NCBI GenBank assembly: GCA_009746045.1
Contig: RPFO01000076.1
Span: forward strand, 2,146,479 to 2,210,478
Origin: Mesostigma viride
Lineage: Eukaryota; Streptophyta; Mesostigmatophyceae; Mesostigmatales; Mesostigmataceae
Reading direction: 5' to 3'
Length of the DNA: 64,000 nt
This document shows, one piece after another, positions 20,527 through 32,600 of the stretch. The position numbers and the translations under genes were made by a program. The notes beneath the pieces are model-generated. The model was not told the origin of the DNA. It did no database searches and saw only the letters and a list, made by a program, of their open reading frames with translations. Each line of letters opens with the position of its first letter. Position 1 is the first letter of the stretch.

Positions 20527-23049
20527 TGTCGCGTTTGCGTGCCATATCATCCTGGACTGGTCATTACCGCTACTTGGAATGCATCCACTATCAGCAGTAA
20601 TCATGTGTGAGATATGCCACCTAGTAAAATGAGAATGAAAGGTGCGGTCCTTTAACGGCACCGCCACCTTCATGACAGGCAATCCGGCCCAACCAGCCGA
20701 TTCTTGAGACCATGCTTTATCATCAAAGCAACCAAAAGACCTTTCAATTCCAATGAGATACATGACGAATTACAAAGAGTGTCGAGTTGTAATGTTGTAG
20801 TTATAAGAGCAGCTGTGAGGTCCCTTGGTTGACGCCACTGCAGGCCCCTTGTGGCGGCAGTGCGCGTGTGTTCCCGACCTAGTTCCTACTGGCATTCTTG
20901 CCAACGACGACCAGGGTGCCCGAAGGCCCTGTCCCTTGTCTCGTTCTCAGTCTTACACACATTCTTAACAAAACCAATACATTGTCGTATCCGTCAGTCC
21001 ATCCTCATGGCAACTGACTGCATGCAACCACTCACGGGGGCTGCTCCGGGCTGCTCGAACTATTTCACCCCATGAAGACAACAAACCAGTTGTGAGGGAG
21101 AGAAACGGACGAACAACGACCACCATGGTTCGTTGCTCATCCTTCTATACTGCTCAAAGCTCAAGCCTGGCGGCTGGCGCCACTAGCGCCACTTTAGACA
21201 TCAGCCAATCATAACATTGTCTAATTTCCGACAAGCTAAACTTCAAGCTTTATCTGTCAAGCGAACACAAATATACAAGGGCAAATCTATCGGCTGTGCC
21301 AGGCACCGCCTGGGGCTTCCTTGCATTTGTGTCTGGTGTCCCACGTTGAAATCCTGAAATTGCACATCTGCTCAGTGCCTCGCCGGCTTGCTGCGTACCA
21401 GCATTCGGCAAACTGCCCTTGTGACGAATGTCAGTGAAATTCAGGTCCGCCCAAAAGTTCCGTCAGCAAATTCTGCGGACTTGGCGCGTGAGTACAATTG
21501 AGATCCGCGGCGTCAGTACCGGGCCGCGGTATAGCAACCCGCACAAGGCTGCGGACGTCAGAATTACGCTAAAATCTGAATTGCGGACGTGATAGATCAC
21601 GGACGCGACAGCTGTCGCGTTTGCGTGCCATATCATCCTGGACTGGTCATTACCGCTACTTGGAATGCATCCACTATCAGCAGTAATCATGTGTGAGATA
21701 TGCCACCTCCCCCCCCACTATTTAGCTCACAACAACGTGAGAGCAAAAAGTGAAAGAAAGGCATCTCACACTAAAGAAGGAAGCCCAAAGAGGGCGTCAT
21801 TCCAGGCAGCAGCAAAAAGGAAAAAAAAATAAAATCCAGCTGCTCAAAGATGCTTTTCCAGGATCAGCAACAACCTTAACATGCATGCTTTTAAAGGCTT
21901 AGCAATAACCCCTTCAATGGCTTTTTTTACAGGGAAAAGCCTAACCTCTTCAGATGCTTTTGAAGGCTAAGCAATAACCTCTTCAATGTGCTTCCCTGGG
22001 TGAAGTAGAAGGAACCCCAGGCTGGCCGGACTGAACCCATCATGGGTTGTTCGTCCGTTTAAAATGAGAATGAAAGGTGCGGTCCTTTAACGGCACCGCC
22101 ACCTTCATGACAGGCAATCCGGCCCAACCAGCCGATTCTTGAGACCATGCTTTATCATCAAAGCAACCAAAAGACCTTTCAATTCCAATGAGATACATGA
22201 CGAATTACAAAGAGTGTCGAGTTGTAATGTTGTAGTTATAAGAGCAGCTGTGAGGTCCCTTGGTTGACGCCACTGCAGGCCCCTTGTGGCGGCAGTGCGC
22301 GTGTGTTCCCGACCTAGTTCCTACTGGCATTCTTGCCAACGACGACCAGGGTGCCCGAAGGCCCTGTCCCTTGTCTCGTTCTCAGTCTTACACACATTCT
22401 TAACAAAACCAATACATTGTCGTATCCGTCAGTCCATCCTCATGGCAACTGACTGCATGCAACCACTCACGGGGGCTGCTCCGGGCTGCTCGAACTATTT
22501 CACCCCATGAAGACAACAAACCAGTTGTGAGGGAGAGAAACGGACGAACAACGACCACCATGGTTCGTTGCTCATCCTTCTATACTGCTCAAAGCTCAAG
22601 CCTGGCGGCTGGCGCCACTAGCGCCACTTTAGACATCAGCCAATCATAACATTGTCTAATTTCCGACAAGCTAAACTTCAAGCTTTATCTGTCAAGCGAA
22701 CACAAATATACAAGGGCAAATCTATCGGCTATGCCAGGCACCGCCTGGGGCTTCCTTGCATTTGTGTCTGGTGTCCCACGTTGAAATCCTGAAATTGCAC
22801 ATCTGCTCAGTGCCTCGCCGGCTTGCTGCGTACCAGCATTCGGCAAACTGCCCTTGTGACGAATGTCAGTGAAATTCAGGTCCGCCCAAAAGTTCCGTCA
22901 GCAAATTCAGCGGACTTGGCGCGTGAGTACAATTGAGATCCGCGGCGTCAGTACCGGGCCGCGGTATAGCAACCCGCACAAGGCTGCGGACGTCAGAATT
23001 ACGCTAAAATCTGAATTGCGGACGTGATAGATCACGGACGCGACACCCT
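20523..23049. mobile_element. LTR-LTR dimer insertion without internal region
   Basis: A 2.5-kb insertion (20527-23045) consists of two head-to-tail copies of one LTR-like unit: 20527-21610 and 21613-23045, separated by GC. Each starts TGTCGCGT and ends ACGCGACA. It is flanked by CCCT on both sides (20523-20526 and 23046-23049), a 4-bp target duplication. Copy 2 holds 352 bp (21709-22060) where copy 1 has only three bases (20633-20635). Apart from that the copies are nearly identical. No coding region is recognised; the identical 74-codon plus-strand frames at 20851 and 22286 have no known motif. Excision restores the element B frame. Confidence 0.85.
21603..21620. repeat. Perfect 18-bp palindrome at the LTR-LTR junction
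   Basis: ACGCGACAGCTGTCGCGT is its own complement and forms the joint between the two LTR-like units. It is the kind of joint expected when the two ends of a linear cDNA are ligated. Confidence 0.9.
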
Positions 23050-23508
23050 TCCTTAGTCAGGAGAGAGGACGTGATCACTACTCCATCCTGGCATAGGAAA
23101 TTCTGCCCCAGAAGAGCAGGTCCCTGATAGCCCTCCAAGACACAAAATGCAGTGTCCTGTCCAAGGATAGGAATAGATACCTCACCCAGTACCTTCACTT
23201 GTACCCCGCCACTGAAGTCAGACACAAACTGATAGCTGGGTTCAGTCATGCTGTACCCTGCTGCAGCTCTGGTCCCAATGATGGAGACCTGAGAATTAGT
23301 GTCTACCTCTAAGGCAGTGTCCAGCCCCAGATTGCCATGCCACCTGAGCTTGGCTACCTTGGGCTGCTTCTTGGCTCTTTGAAGAGCCCCAATCAATCCA
23401 GCCAAACTAGTCCCCCTCCTGGGCTTGGTTAGAGCCTTGGGCTTGACAGTTGACTCCCCAGCTGTTGACCTTGCAGCCTGTTCAACAAGTACCTCTGCAA
23501 CCTGGCCA
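23046..23508 (-). CDS. Element B aspartic protease domain, located after integrase
   Basis: The frame joins the integrase C-terminal region (right of element A) to RT. The protease core begins ALEVDTNSQVSIIG, in which the usual D-T/S-G is D-T-N. It continues through a VSDF..GVQVKVLGEVSIP segment and VLEGYQGPALLGQNFL, the LLG motif that closes the retropepsin fold. Upstream lies a Lys/Pro/Arg-rich linker. The last residues before the dimer (LLTKEG) align with LLSVAG in element A. Retropepsins dimerise to cut the polyprotein. With Asn in place of the active-site Gly, activity is uncertain. Confidence 0.75.
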
Positions 23509-23513
23509 GGGCT

Positions 23514-23858
23514 AGTTAAAGCCCGACCGGCTCAGCTATGGCGGTCGGTCACGTTGAGCTTGGGATAAGGTGAACACAGAGAACTGCTGTCGGAGCTGGC
23601 CCACCACTGGTTTATGTCTTAGCCAGCAAACCCTATCCGGTTAGCCGTAACCGTGGGACAAGCTAGCTGTCCGTACCGACCCGGATAAGGCCCCGGACTG
23701 GGGCCTAGGTGGCGCCAGCCCTAGGCGCCGCCCTTAGACCGGTCGACCGCATCGGACCGCCGGATTATAGCCGGCGGCTTAGCGGACGCTAGCGGAAGGC
23801 GTGCGGACGGACATGGGGAACTTAGAGCCAGATCCTAGGGCTCTAGAGTTACTCAACT
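23514..23858 (-). repeat. Element A 3' LTR
   Basis: The coding strand begins AGTTGAGTAAC and ends GGGCTTTAACT, with AGTT...AACT termini. One A/G difference from the 5' LTR (in GGCGCC(A/G)GCCC). Confidence 0.95.
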
Positions 23859-23880
23859 CCGACATACTCTTTTGTTCTTT
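23859..23880 (-). promoter_or_regulatory. Element A probable polypurine tract
   Basis: The minus strand reads AAAGAACAAAAGAGTATGTC followed by GG, next to the 3' LTR. It is purine-rich but less pure than the element B tract. Confidence 0.45.
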
Positions 23881-24236
23881 GATTAATTATCAAAATAATT
23901 ACATCAAATGCAGACCATACAAAAACCTCTAAGGTAGGGAACTCAAGGGGGCCTCAAGGCCGTCAAAATCACCACGGTATCGACCCGCGCCCTTGTGATC
24001 ACACATGAATAGTGATGTAATAAGTATCGAGAAAAAAACAACTATGCCACCAGACAAAAGGTGACCCATTTATTAGGACCAGTGACCCGCCGACGGGCCC
24101 AAGGCACCGTCCAACGTGGCTAGGGTATGGTCAGGACAAGCAAAAAAAACTACCACCATGATATTCGTGAATGCTAGCAACACAGGGTGAGTTATGGCTG
24201 TATTCATAAAGCGCCCGAGCCGTAACCCTGTGTGGC
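23881..24236 (-). other. Element A 3' untranslated internal region
   Basis: Noncoding sequence between RNase H and the polypurine tract; no open frame or structure recognised. Confidence 0.6.
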
Positions 24237-26555
24237 TCACGGGTGTTGCATCGTCATGCGCTTGCGCAACACTGCGTACTGCGGGGCAGCCTCCCGCGCC
24301 TCCTTGGTGAGTGCATCCGCGGGATTGAGTTCATCCGCGATGTGCTGGAGACGCGTGACGCAGGAGGCCGCCTCAGCGAGTACGAGGTAATCAACGTCCT
24401 GTGACCGCGCATAGGGATTGTCAAGGAAGGCCAAACAACTTTGTGAGTCAGTGTGCACCGTGCTAGTCCAGTGAAGAGTGAACCCACACGAGCCAAATAC
24501 CCAACCCAGCAAGTACCGCAGCCACATGCCATGTGAGATAGCTGAAACAATGCCCCGGCATTCAGCCGTGTTGGGGCTAGTGGCAATGCGGCTGTGCAAG
24601 CGCGAGTACCAATCTAACAACATGCCAGGCTGTCCCTCATTGCTGATAAAGAACAGTGCCCCCATGCGGGCCCGCACTTGGCTGACTGTGCGCGTCTCTA
24701 GATTAGCATCCGTCACTATCTCGAGGTGCACCGGCTGTGAGCAATCGAGCCCACGAAGCACAATGCCGGGCGTCATGGCCAGCTGCCGCCGAACATGAAT
24801 GGACCCTAGTCCTTCCAGCACATCATCGGGCAGGCGAGCGAGCACCGCCAAATCAGGTGCCACCGTGTCCGCCAACCACCCGAGCTTGCCCTTAACCGAG
24901 GGCCCATGGGTTGCCAACAGCGGGGACGGGAGGTCGGCCAGCAGGTCAACCACATAGTTGCGGCTATCCTGCATGTGCATGACCCATTCGCCAGAACGCG
25001 AATCCCGCTGCAACGTAGACTGCACGCCGCAAAACACCACGGGTTTACCCTCCTCATGATCCACCGCCCTGCCCAGGGGAAACTTAGCCGCCACTGCAGC
25101 AAGAAACTGGGTAGCAAAGGTGCGAGGTGCCACCAGCTTGAAGTCATCGCCATGCCACACGAAGAGGGCTGGCTCGCCAGGGACGCCGGTGGGGACCACA
25201 AAGAAGTTAGGATCAGCGCGATGGTACGTGGCCCCTAAGCTCTGCAAGACCTCCTCCGCGGAAATGCGGAAGATGATGGGAGAGCTCTGCAGCCCCTCCA
25301 CCCCTGTCAACAGCTCGATATACTCGCTGCCAATGGTGCCATCCTGCCAGACCACCGGGACCTTCACCACGTAGCGGGTGCCTTGCCATGTTTGCTGCGC
25401 GACCCCAGCGTCGCTGTGGAGGAATGCCCGCTGAAAGTCACCGCACCACATCCCGTAGTCCTTGCCCGCGTTCCGCTTGCCCAAGTAGATGACCGTCAGT
25501 AGCCGATGCGAAACATGGTTGAGCCCAGGGGTATAAAGATCCTTGGCGTCCAGCGGGGAGGACCCCTTCGTCTCCGTGACCACGGGCCTAACCCGGAACA
25601 CCACCGAAGAGTTGGTCTCGTCCGGCTTGTAGGTGAGCACGAACTTCAACCGCAACCGCGTGGCCCCGGCTGGCACACTCTCCAATCCTCGGTAGACCTC
25701 GCGCTCTCGCCACTGCTCCTTGGCTCGAATGAACGCGTCGCGCCACAAAGCAAACTTGAGAGGATCTTGACAGTCCAGGACAAGTTGCTCCCACGTCACA
25801 GGGCTATCCGCCGCCAGTGAGTGTGAGTGGAGGCCGAAGCTGCGCGGGTGCCAATCCTGAGGCTGAATGATGGACTGGACGAGCGGCGGTGTGGAAAACG
25901 CCGCCATCGGTAAGCGCCGCACGACGCCGGGCTGCCCGACCACCACCCCCAATGGAGCGTGGTACTCGCGAAGCGGGATGCTGCCCACCCCCGCGACTGA
26001 CAGCAAGTCAGCGGACACTGAGAACCCCGGGTATGATACGAAAGGTTCGCCCAGCAAGGCCACATCCTCGTAGCCATCCACGACGTGAAACGGCGTGTCA
26101 ATGCCCAACACCGGCAGCACCACCATCCCGGTAACTTGATATGCCGAAGTGCCTGCAAAGTCGGTCACCGATTTGTACGGCGACTCTAGCACTGGATACA
26201 GGGTGGCTGCCCGACGAGAGATAATAGACACGGATGCTTGCGTGTCCACAGCCACCAGCTGCCACGGTCTACACGTAGGAAACAAGGCTGACTTAACCGG
26301 CCTGACCCCCTGTGAGAGAGTTTTGACCTGAGCCACCCCTGATGCAGCTTTCGCTTTAAGCGCCTGAGCACGCCACAAGGCCGTGACCGTTGAAGCCAGG
26401 TCCCTAGGTGGGCGAGGCGCATGGGCAGGACCCTGACCCTCCGGCGAGGCCACGCTAGGCGGGCCTCCCACATTATCCGTGGCTAGCACAGGAGGTGAGT
26501 CACTACGTGCACTAGGTCCCGTCAAACCCACCCCATCCTCATCCCACCCATCCAC
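24237..26555 (-). CDS. Element A protease-reverse transcriptase-RNase H polyprotein segment
   Basis: 772 residues, uninterrupted. The protease core starts near residue 100: AVDTQASVSII has catalytic Asp104, with Gln where Gly is expected, and ends with ALLGEPF at about 166-172. RT follows with LRLKFVLTYK (301-310), GDFQRAFL (372-379), GVEGLQSSPIIF (418-429) and the catalytic pair in WHGDD (467-471), where most copia elements have YVDD. RNase H occupies the C-terminal third, with WYSRLHSRIATSPNTAECRG and a final LNPADALTK. Its 5' end overlaps the integrase frame by 34 bp. A run of seven C near 26575 is the probable shift point: one C fewer would fuse the frames. The polyprotein would be cut after translation and copies element RNA to DNA. 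Confidence 0.9.
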   Translation of the reverse strand: MDGWDEDGVGLTGPSARSDSPPVLATDNVGGPPSVASPEGQGPAHAPRPPRDLASTVTALWRAQALKAKAASGVAQVKTLSQGVRPVKSALFPTCRPWQLVAVDTQASVSIISRRAATLYPVLESPYKSVTDFAGTSAYQVTGMVVLPVLGIDTPFHVVDGYEDVALLGEPFVSYPGFSVSADLLSVAGVGSIPLREYHAPLGVVVGQPGVVRRLPMAAFSTPPLVQSIIQPQDWHPRSFGLHSHSLAADSPVTWEQLVLDCQDPLKFALWRDAFIRAKEQWREREVYRGLESVPAGATRLRLKFVLTYKPDETNSSVVFRVRPVVTETKGSSPLDAKDLYTPGLNHVSHRLLTVIYLGKRNAGKDYGMWCGDFQRAFLHSDAGVAQQTWQGTRYVVKVPVVWQDGTIGSEYIELLTGVEGLQSSPIIFRISAEEVLQSLGATYHRADPNFFVVPTGVPGEPALFVWHGDDFKLVAPRTFATQFLAAVAAKFPLGRAVDHEEGKPVVFCGVQSTLQRDSRSGEWVMHMQDSRNYVVDLLADLPSPLLATHGPSVKGKLGWLADTVAPDLAVLARLPDDVLEGLGSIHVRRQLAMTPGIVLRGLDCSQPVHLEIVTDANLETRTVSQVRARMGALFFISNEGQPGMLLDWYSRLHSRIATSPNTAECRGIVSAISHGMWLRYLLGWVFGSCGFTLHWTSTVHTDSQSCLAFLDNPYARSQDVDYLVLAEAASCVTRLQHIADELNPADALTKEAREAAPQYAVLRKRMTMQHP

Positions 26556-27469
26556 GGGGTCATATTGGGGCCCAGGGGAGGGGGGGGTGTAGCTGTGTCT
26601 GCCCCTGGGAGCGACCCGTGGGGTACCACCTCAGATGCTACGACAGGCGCATTATCCTTCACTACCCACCCCAGTGCCCTGTTGGCTGCCAGCTCACTCT
26701 CCATGCTATCCCCTTGCTTATAGCCTGCCACCGATGCCCATGGTACCCTATACACCCGATCATTCCACTCTATGTCTATGACCCGCAGCGGCCAGTCTAA
26801 CTTTGTGATGGCCCCAGGCCCCTGCATGGTGCCCCGTTTGCCGCTGGGCGAGCTCTCCTTGTGGAACATGACCAACTGCCCGACCTCAAAAGCGCTAGAC
26901 AAATCAGGCAGCGTGGCATCCTTGAGCCGCAGCTTGGCGGCGGTATCCTGTAGATGCTGTTGGTATGCCTCTACTACCTCGGGTGAGTAGGTGCCCGCTG
27001 ACAGCCCCCGAGGCGTGACTAGCCCAAAGCCCTTGACATCAAGCACGTGCCTATGGTTGCACACATGCATGAGCTCCTTGCACCACGCCGACTTGACCGC
27101 GTAGGATTTGCCATGTGGGTTATCCTGTCGCTTGGCTGCCACAGTCTTGACATAGCTTACAGTGCGATCTATCATGCCCATATTGCCGTGATCCTCACGC
27201 CCCACGATGACCACGGCCTCCATCCCCGGCAAACCTTGCACACAGCGGAACTGCTGGTCTAGCATGAGCTCCACTACGGGATGAAAGAAAGCCAGGCTGA
27301 TCTTGATAGCCCTGTGCAGGTCAGCCTCAAACATGTGAGGCAGCGGCTCAATGTAGGTGGCCTTGCTGAACCTATCCTTGACTATGAAATAGGTGTCCCC
27401 CCCTTCCATGTGCATGACATCCCCCACAAGGTACCCTCGCTCCAAGGGTGGAGTCTTGGCATGACGCCT
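26522..27469 (-). CDS. Element A integrase catalytic core and C-terminal domain
   Basis: About 315 residues, starting directly at the CACTA insertion boundary (27469). The core has a first Asp in YLVGDVMHMEGG, a DRF strand, a second Asp in ELMLDQQFRC, and the third catalytic position in GREDHGNMGMIDRTV. There an Asp stands where elements B and C have Glu (IVERAV, AIERAI). The C-terminal part has VGQLVMFHKE and KRGTMQGPGAI, an SH3-like DNA-binding segment as in copia and gypsy integrases. Its zinc finger is 23 kb away at about 50500-50600. The Glu-to-Asp change may weaken strand transfer. Confidence 0.85.
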   Translation of the reverse strand, partial: RRHAKTPPLERGYLVGDVMHMEGGDTYFIVKDRFSKATYIEPLPHMFEADLHRAIKISLAFFHPVVELMLDQQFRCVQGLPGMEAVVIVGREDHGNMGMIDRTVSYVKTVAAKRQDNPHGKSYAVKSAWCKELMHVCNHRHVLDVKGFGLVTPRGLSAGTYSPEVVEAYQQHLQDTAAKLRLKDATLPDLSSAFEVGQLVMFHKESSPSGKRGTMQGPGAITKLDWPLRVIDIEWNDRVYRVPWASVAGYKQGDSMESELAANRALGWVVKDNAPVVASEVVPHGSLPGADTATPPPPLGPNMTPWMGGMRMGWV

Positions 27470-27514
27470 CACTAACCGTTTTTCTCACCGGGGCGGCACG
27501 GTAACCGGGCCGGT
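27470..27514 (+). repeat. CACTA left terminal inverted repeat
   Basis: 45 bp starting CACTAACCG, identical to the complement of 50423-50467. After it the two ends diverge into related GC-rich subterminal repeats. Confidence 0.95.
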
Positions 27515-27601
27515 TCGCCAGTTAGCCGGGGCGGTAGCCGGTCCAGTTACCGTGCCGCCCCCGGCAACCGGCCCCGGCAACTGCCAGCTCATTCGCTGGC
27601 C

Positions 27602-28245
27602 CGGAAACCGGGGCGGCAGCCGGGGCAGCGCATGGCGGCGCATTCGCAGGGCCGGCAACCGGGGCCGGTAGCCAGGGCGGCGCATGGCGGCGCATTCGCA
27701 GGGCCGGCAACCGGGGCCGGTAGCCAGGGCTGCGCATGGCGGCGCATCGCACGGTCGGCAACCGGGGCTGGTAGGCAGGGCGGCGCATGGCGGCGCATTC
27801 GTACTGCAGGCAGCCGGGGCCGGTAGCCAGGGCTGCGCATGGCGGCGCATTCGCAGGGCCGGCGACCGGGGCCGGTAGCCAGGGCTGCGCATGGCGGCGC
27901 ATTCGCACTGCAGGCAGCCGGGGCCGGTAGCCGGGGCAGCGCATGGCAGCGCATTCGCAGGGCCGGCGACCGGGGCCGGTAGCCAGGGCGGCGCATGGCG
28001 GCGCATTCGCACTGCAGGCAACCGGGGCCGGTAGCCGGGGCTGCGCATGGCAGCGCATTCGCAGGGCCCGGCGACCGGGGCCGGTAGCCAGGGCGGCGCA
28101 TGGCGGCGCATTCGCACTGCAGGCAGCCGGGGCCGGTAGCCAGGGCTGCGCATGGCGGCGCATTCGCAGGGCCGGCAACCGGGGCCGGTAGCCAGGGCTG
28201 CGCATGGCGGCGCATTCGCAGGGCCGGCGACCGGGGCCGACAGTA
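27602..28245. repeat. 52-bp subterminal satellite, about 12 copies
   Basis: Tandem copies of a unit containing GCGCATGGCGGCGCATTCGC and CCGGGGCCGGTAGCCAGGG, with a period of about 52 bp and minor variants (one CGCACGGTC unit, several ACTGCAGG units). Each unit holds a CCGGGGCCGGT core like the terminus. Subterminal arrays of this kind bind transposase in CACTA elements. The Ala/Pro/Gly/Cys/His-rich frames through it are repeat products. Confidence 0.92.
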
Positions 28246-28360
28246 CTGAATTACTGCCCGCTGCGCATGCCGGCCATGGCCAATCTCCTTTATTATTTAA
28301 ATTATATGCAAAAATCCCCTTTCTCCTGTTGTGTACGCACAGGGATTAAAAGCACTTCGG
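28246..28360. other. Short AT-rich spacer inside the CACTA element
   Basis: No feature recognised. Confidence 0.4.
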
Positions 28361-28410
28361 TGCTCCGTGACTCCCCAACGGGAGCACGTGTTTAATTAAT
28401 TAATTAATTA

Positions 28411-29358
<948 letters not shown>

Positions 29359-29625
29359 AACAGGTGTTGAAGGTTCCTCTACTTTGTATTGGCACCCACA
29401 TATGACGCAGTCGTGAACGTGATCTAGTCAATTAATGAATTAATTTACACGTGAGAATGAATTAATTACAAAACAGACACGCGATAAATAATTTGATTAT
29501 TAATCAGTGAATCCCATTAATTGATCATTCGATTAATCCCATACTGTGAACTGATCGGGCAATTAATTAATTAATTAATTAATTAATTAATAAGACTCGT
29601 GCTCCCGTTTGGGAGTCACGGAGCA

Positions 29626-32600
29626 TGAACCTCGATGGATGGATGGATTGATTAATTAGTTAATTAGACTCGTGATGGATGGATGGATGGGTGCAACCAG
29701 TCCTACATCTTCTTTTCTTTTTTCTTTCTCTTTTTTCTTTTTCCCTTTGTAATGTATACTCCTTACTTATTCTTTTAGCGCCTTCGTGTATGTGTGTTTT
29801 CCCTATCAACCTAACTTGTTACCCTCTGTCTCCCTCCACACAGGTCTACCTAGAGATCAAGGAGACAACCAGCGCAGAGATAGCCATGCACGCGGCTCCC
29901 GCGGCCACCACGTCTTTCCTCTCAGACAACTACCCTAGTCCTTCCACGGCGTTGGATCGCCATGCGTCCCGGCATAGTTGTCTTACTTCACACGGAGGTG
30001 CAGGTGCACCATGTGCACCCAGAGTAGGTGGCTGTTTACGCCCCCCACCTGCAGGTCGTAGCCCAGAATCAAGAATGTATTAAAAACCATAGGCCCCCTT
30101 CTCAGGGCCATGTGTTATGTCCCATCCCATGTTCCCCTCCCGCTGAGGACTTATGCTCACGTGACGCAGTCACGTGTCTATTAATTAATTAGTTAATTAA
30201 TTAATTAATTAATGTGTTATGATTAACGTGTTATGTATACCCCCAGCAGACTAATTAATGAATTAGTTGTCGAAGCTCTGAATGGGGTGAAAACTCATAT
30301 TTTCATTACCATCTTATTTACAGTGGACCCCTCTTTTTGTAGCTACGTTATCATTGGTAGTTCAACAATGCCACACACCCCATGTGTGCCCTCCTACCCC
30401 ATCTGTCCTTGAAAGTACTCGTGTAAGCAAGACAACCACCAATGAAATGAATGCATGCATACTTTGGTTGCCTTGGGGGGGTCACTGCACACGAAAATTC
30501 AATTAGACATGCCTCCCCCTTTCCATCACACAGAGGGTTCACTCTTTCTACCCCAATCTGTCACGCCTGTGACCACGAAGTTAGCAGGAACGCAGGCATT
30601 TGAGCTCGGCACTCTGAGGAAGCTGCTATACTGGCCTGCGCTGGTTGTCTCTTTGGTACTGCTCATAAGCGGTCCTTGCGTGGATACGACTCCTCAGCGT
30701 TCAAGGCAACCTCGTCACGTTTCACCCCGTTTGCCTCTTTCACTCTCATGCCCTGAAAGTAGGAAGGCTACACTCACAGGACGCCCACCCGGTATTGTCC
30801 TGAGGGGCGAGAAGGCATGACACGGGAAAGAAAATTCTCCACGACACCGCACCACGTTGGTAGTCCGCGTGGGAGGCTTGCGGGTGAGGACGAGAACATC
30901 CCACGCGAAGTAAGATGCTGGGAGGACGGTGTGCAGGATGAAGATCAGAAGCCGGGAGAGCCAGCTTTCGCGCTTGAGATGCTCGTCGCAGGCGTGGTAT
31001 TGCATGCGGCCCTTGTCGCCGATGTCCGATGCGCCTTCTGAAGGGTGAACTCACCGTCAATGCGCCGGGATGTCCGCATAGACGCCATTCGCGAAACTCA
31101 GCCGCTGTTGAATCCGAAACCGTGGGCGCTCCTGTGGATCAAATCATTTCTGACGGCCGCTGCTTTCATGGGCGCCCGCCCCCCAATCCTTTCTCTTCCT
31201 CCACTTACCTGCCCTCTTGTATTGGTGCCTCGGCGTGCGGTCGTGCGCGGCCGCCATGCGGCGAGCAGCAGATAGCACGCCAGCATGGGCCTCATTAACG
31301 TCTTCCTCAAAAGATGACTCGGCCATGGTCGTCTGCAATGATAGTTAGTATACCATCGACCCTCGGTTTCACCTACAATGCAGACCCCACGTAAGATACG
31401 TAGCAAGAAAATGCATGGCGATAATCATACAGGGAAAAAACCCAAAAAAACGATGTACAGAAGTATGAACAGTGGTAGTGACTAGTGGCTCTAGATCTAA
31501 TAACCAATTCCATCGACCTGCCTGCATGCACCGCACTGTTTGCAGTGTTCGACCCGGACAGGAAAATGTTTTCCGTGATTGACGCAAACGTTTGCAGTTG
31601 TTAACAACAACTCTCCCGTTGCGCGGTTCACCGGCGTGGGAATAAAAGCGTGAGAATAAATAACTCAACTCCACTCCACTCTCCCGTTGCTGAACTAGTG
31701 AAATTGGTCTGCGTACCCGTGCTTGGCCGTTTTCAGGCTTCAGCTGTTCAGTTCTCAACCTACGTACGTCATCAGACGCCTGACGAGTGAGTTGGCGTCA
31801 CTTGGCGAGCTTTTCAAGAAATACAAGTTGTAGCAGGGTTGTAGTCCAAGATTCAGCAACGCTGACAACTGTGTTAGTAACAGCTGATGGACTGACGTCT
31901 GACGGGGATTTTCAGATCCGTGGGCAGGCTTATACAAGCAAGTCTCCCGCTGAAGCTCGAGTAACATTGTCAAGCTTGTAATTGTCAAGCCTGTCACTGT
32001 CAAGCCTGTCAATTGTCAAGTCTGTCATGCATCATCAATATTCAATGCCTGCCGCGAGCGCCGACGTGGCCGCTGAATTCCCTTCGCAGATGTCCATCCA
32101 AGCGTGTTGCGCAACCTTAGTTAACCTTCTCGGCGACGTAAAGCCCATCCGGGGGGCATAACTCGTGCATGCAAAGCGACTCCCCATAGCTTCCCAGTGT
32201 AGAAGTCTTTTTAGTCTTGCTAGCGCCGAAGATTTGTGCAACGTATCGTCGCACGTGACGGATGGGACATGCTATCGTATTCTCTCTAGGTAGCAGCACG
32301 TCCGGGGTTTGTAGGGAGGCGGACGGCCACGAAGCTGCAGCACGCGCGCGTTGCTGGTAAGAGTTGCAAGGCTGTTTGCAGCGCGCTAGTTTGGTGGGCA
32401 ATGGAGCCGTACTTGTAGGCAACCGAATGATGTCATTTTGCAAATGGCATGTCTTTTTCCACGGAGGTCGTTGCCGCGAGCTTTGTCTTGTACGGTGGTA
32501 GATACTTTCCGAGGGTTGGTGTGCGGCGTTTGACTTGTGGGGCTGATGTCGATGCTGTTTCAGCGGTCCGATGTGCCTAAGTCGCTCGCGCTACTGCACT

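Noticed and set aside
20851..21075. 74-codon frame repeated identically at 22286
   Set aside because: It is identical only because the two LTR-like units are near-identical. There is no domain and no independent sign of selection.
27602..28245. Regular 52-bp repeats resembling a CRISPR array
   Set aside because: The whole unit repeats with no unique spacers, no cas genes are present, and it sits directly inside a CACTA terminus. It is a subterminal satellite.
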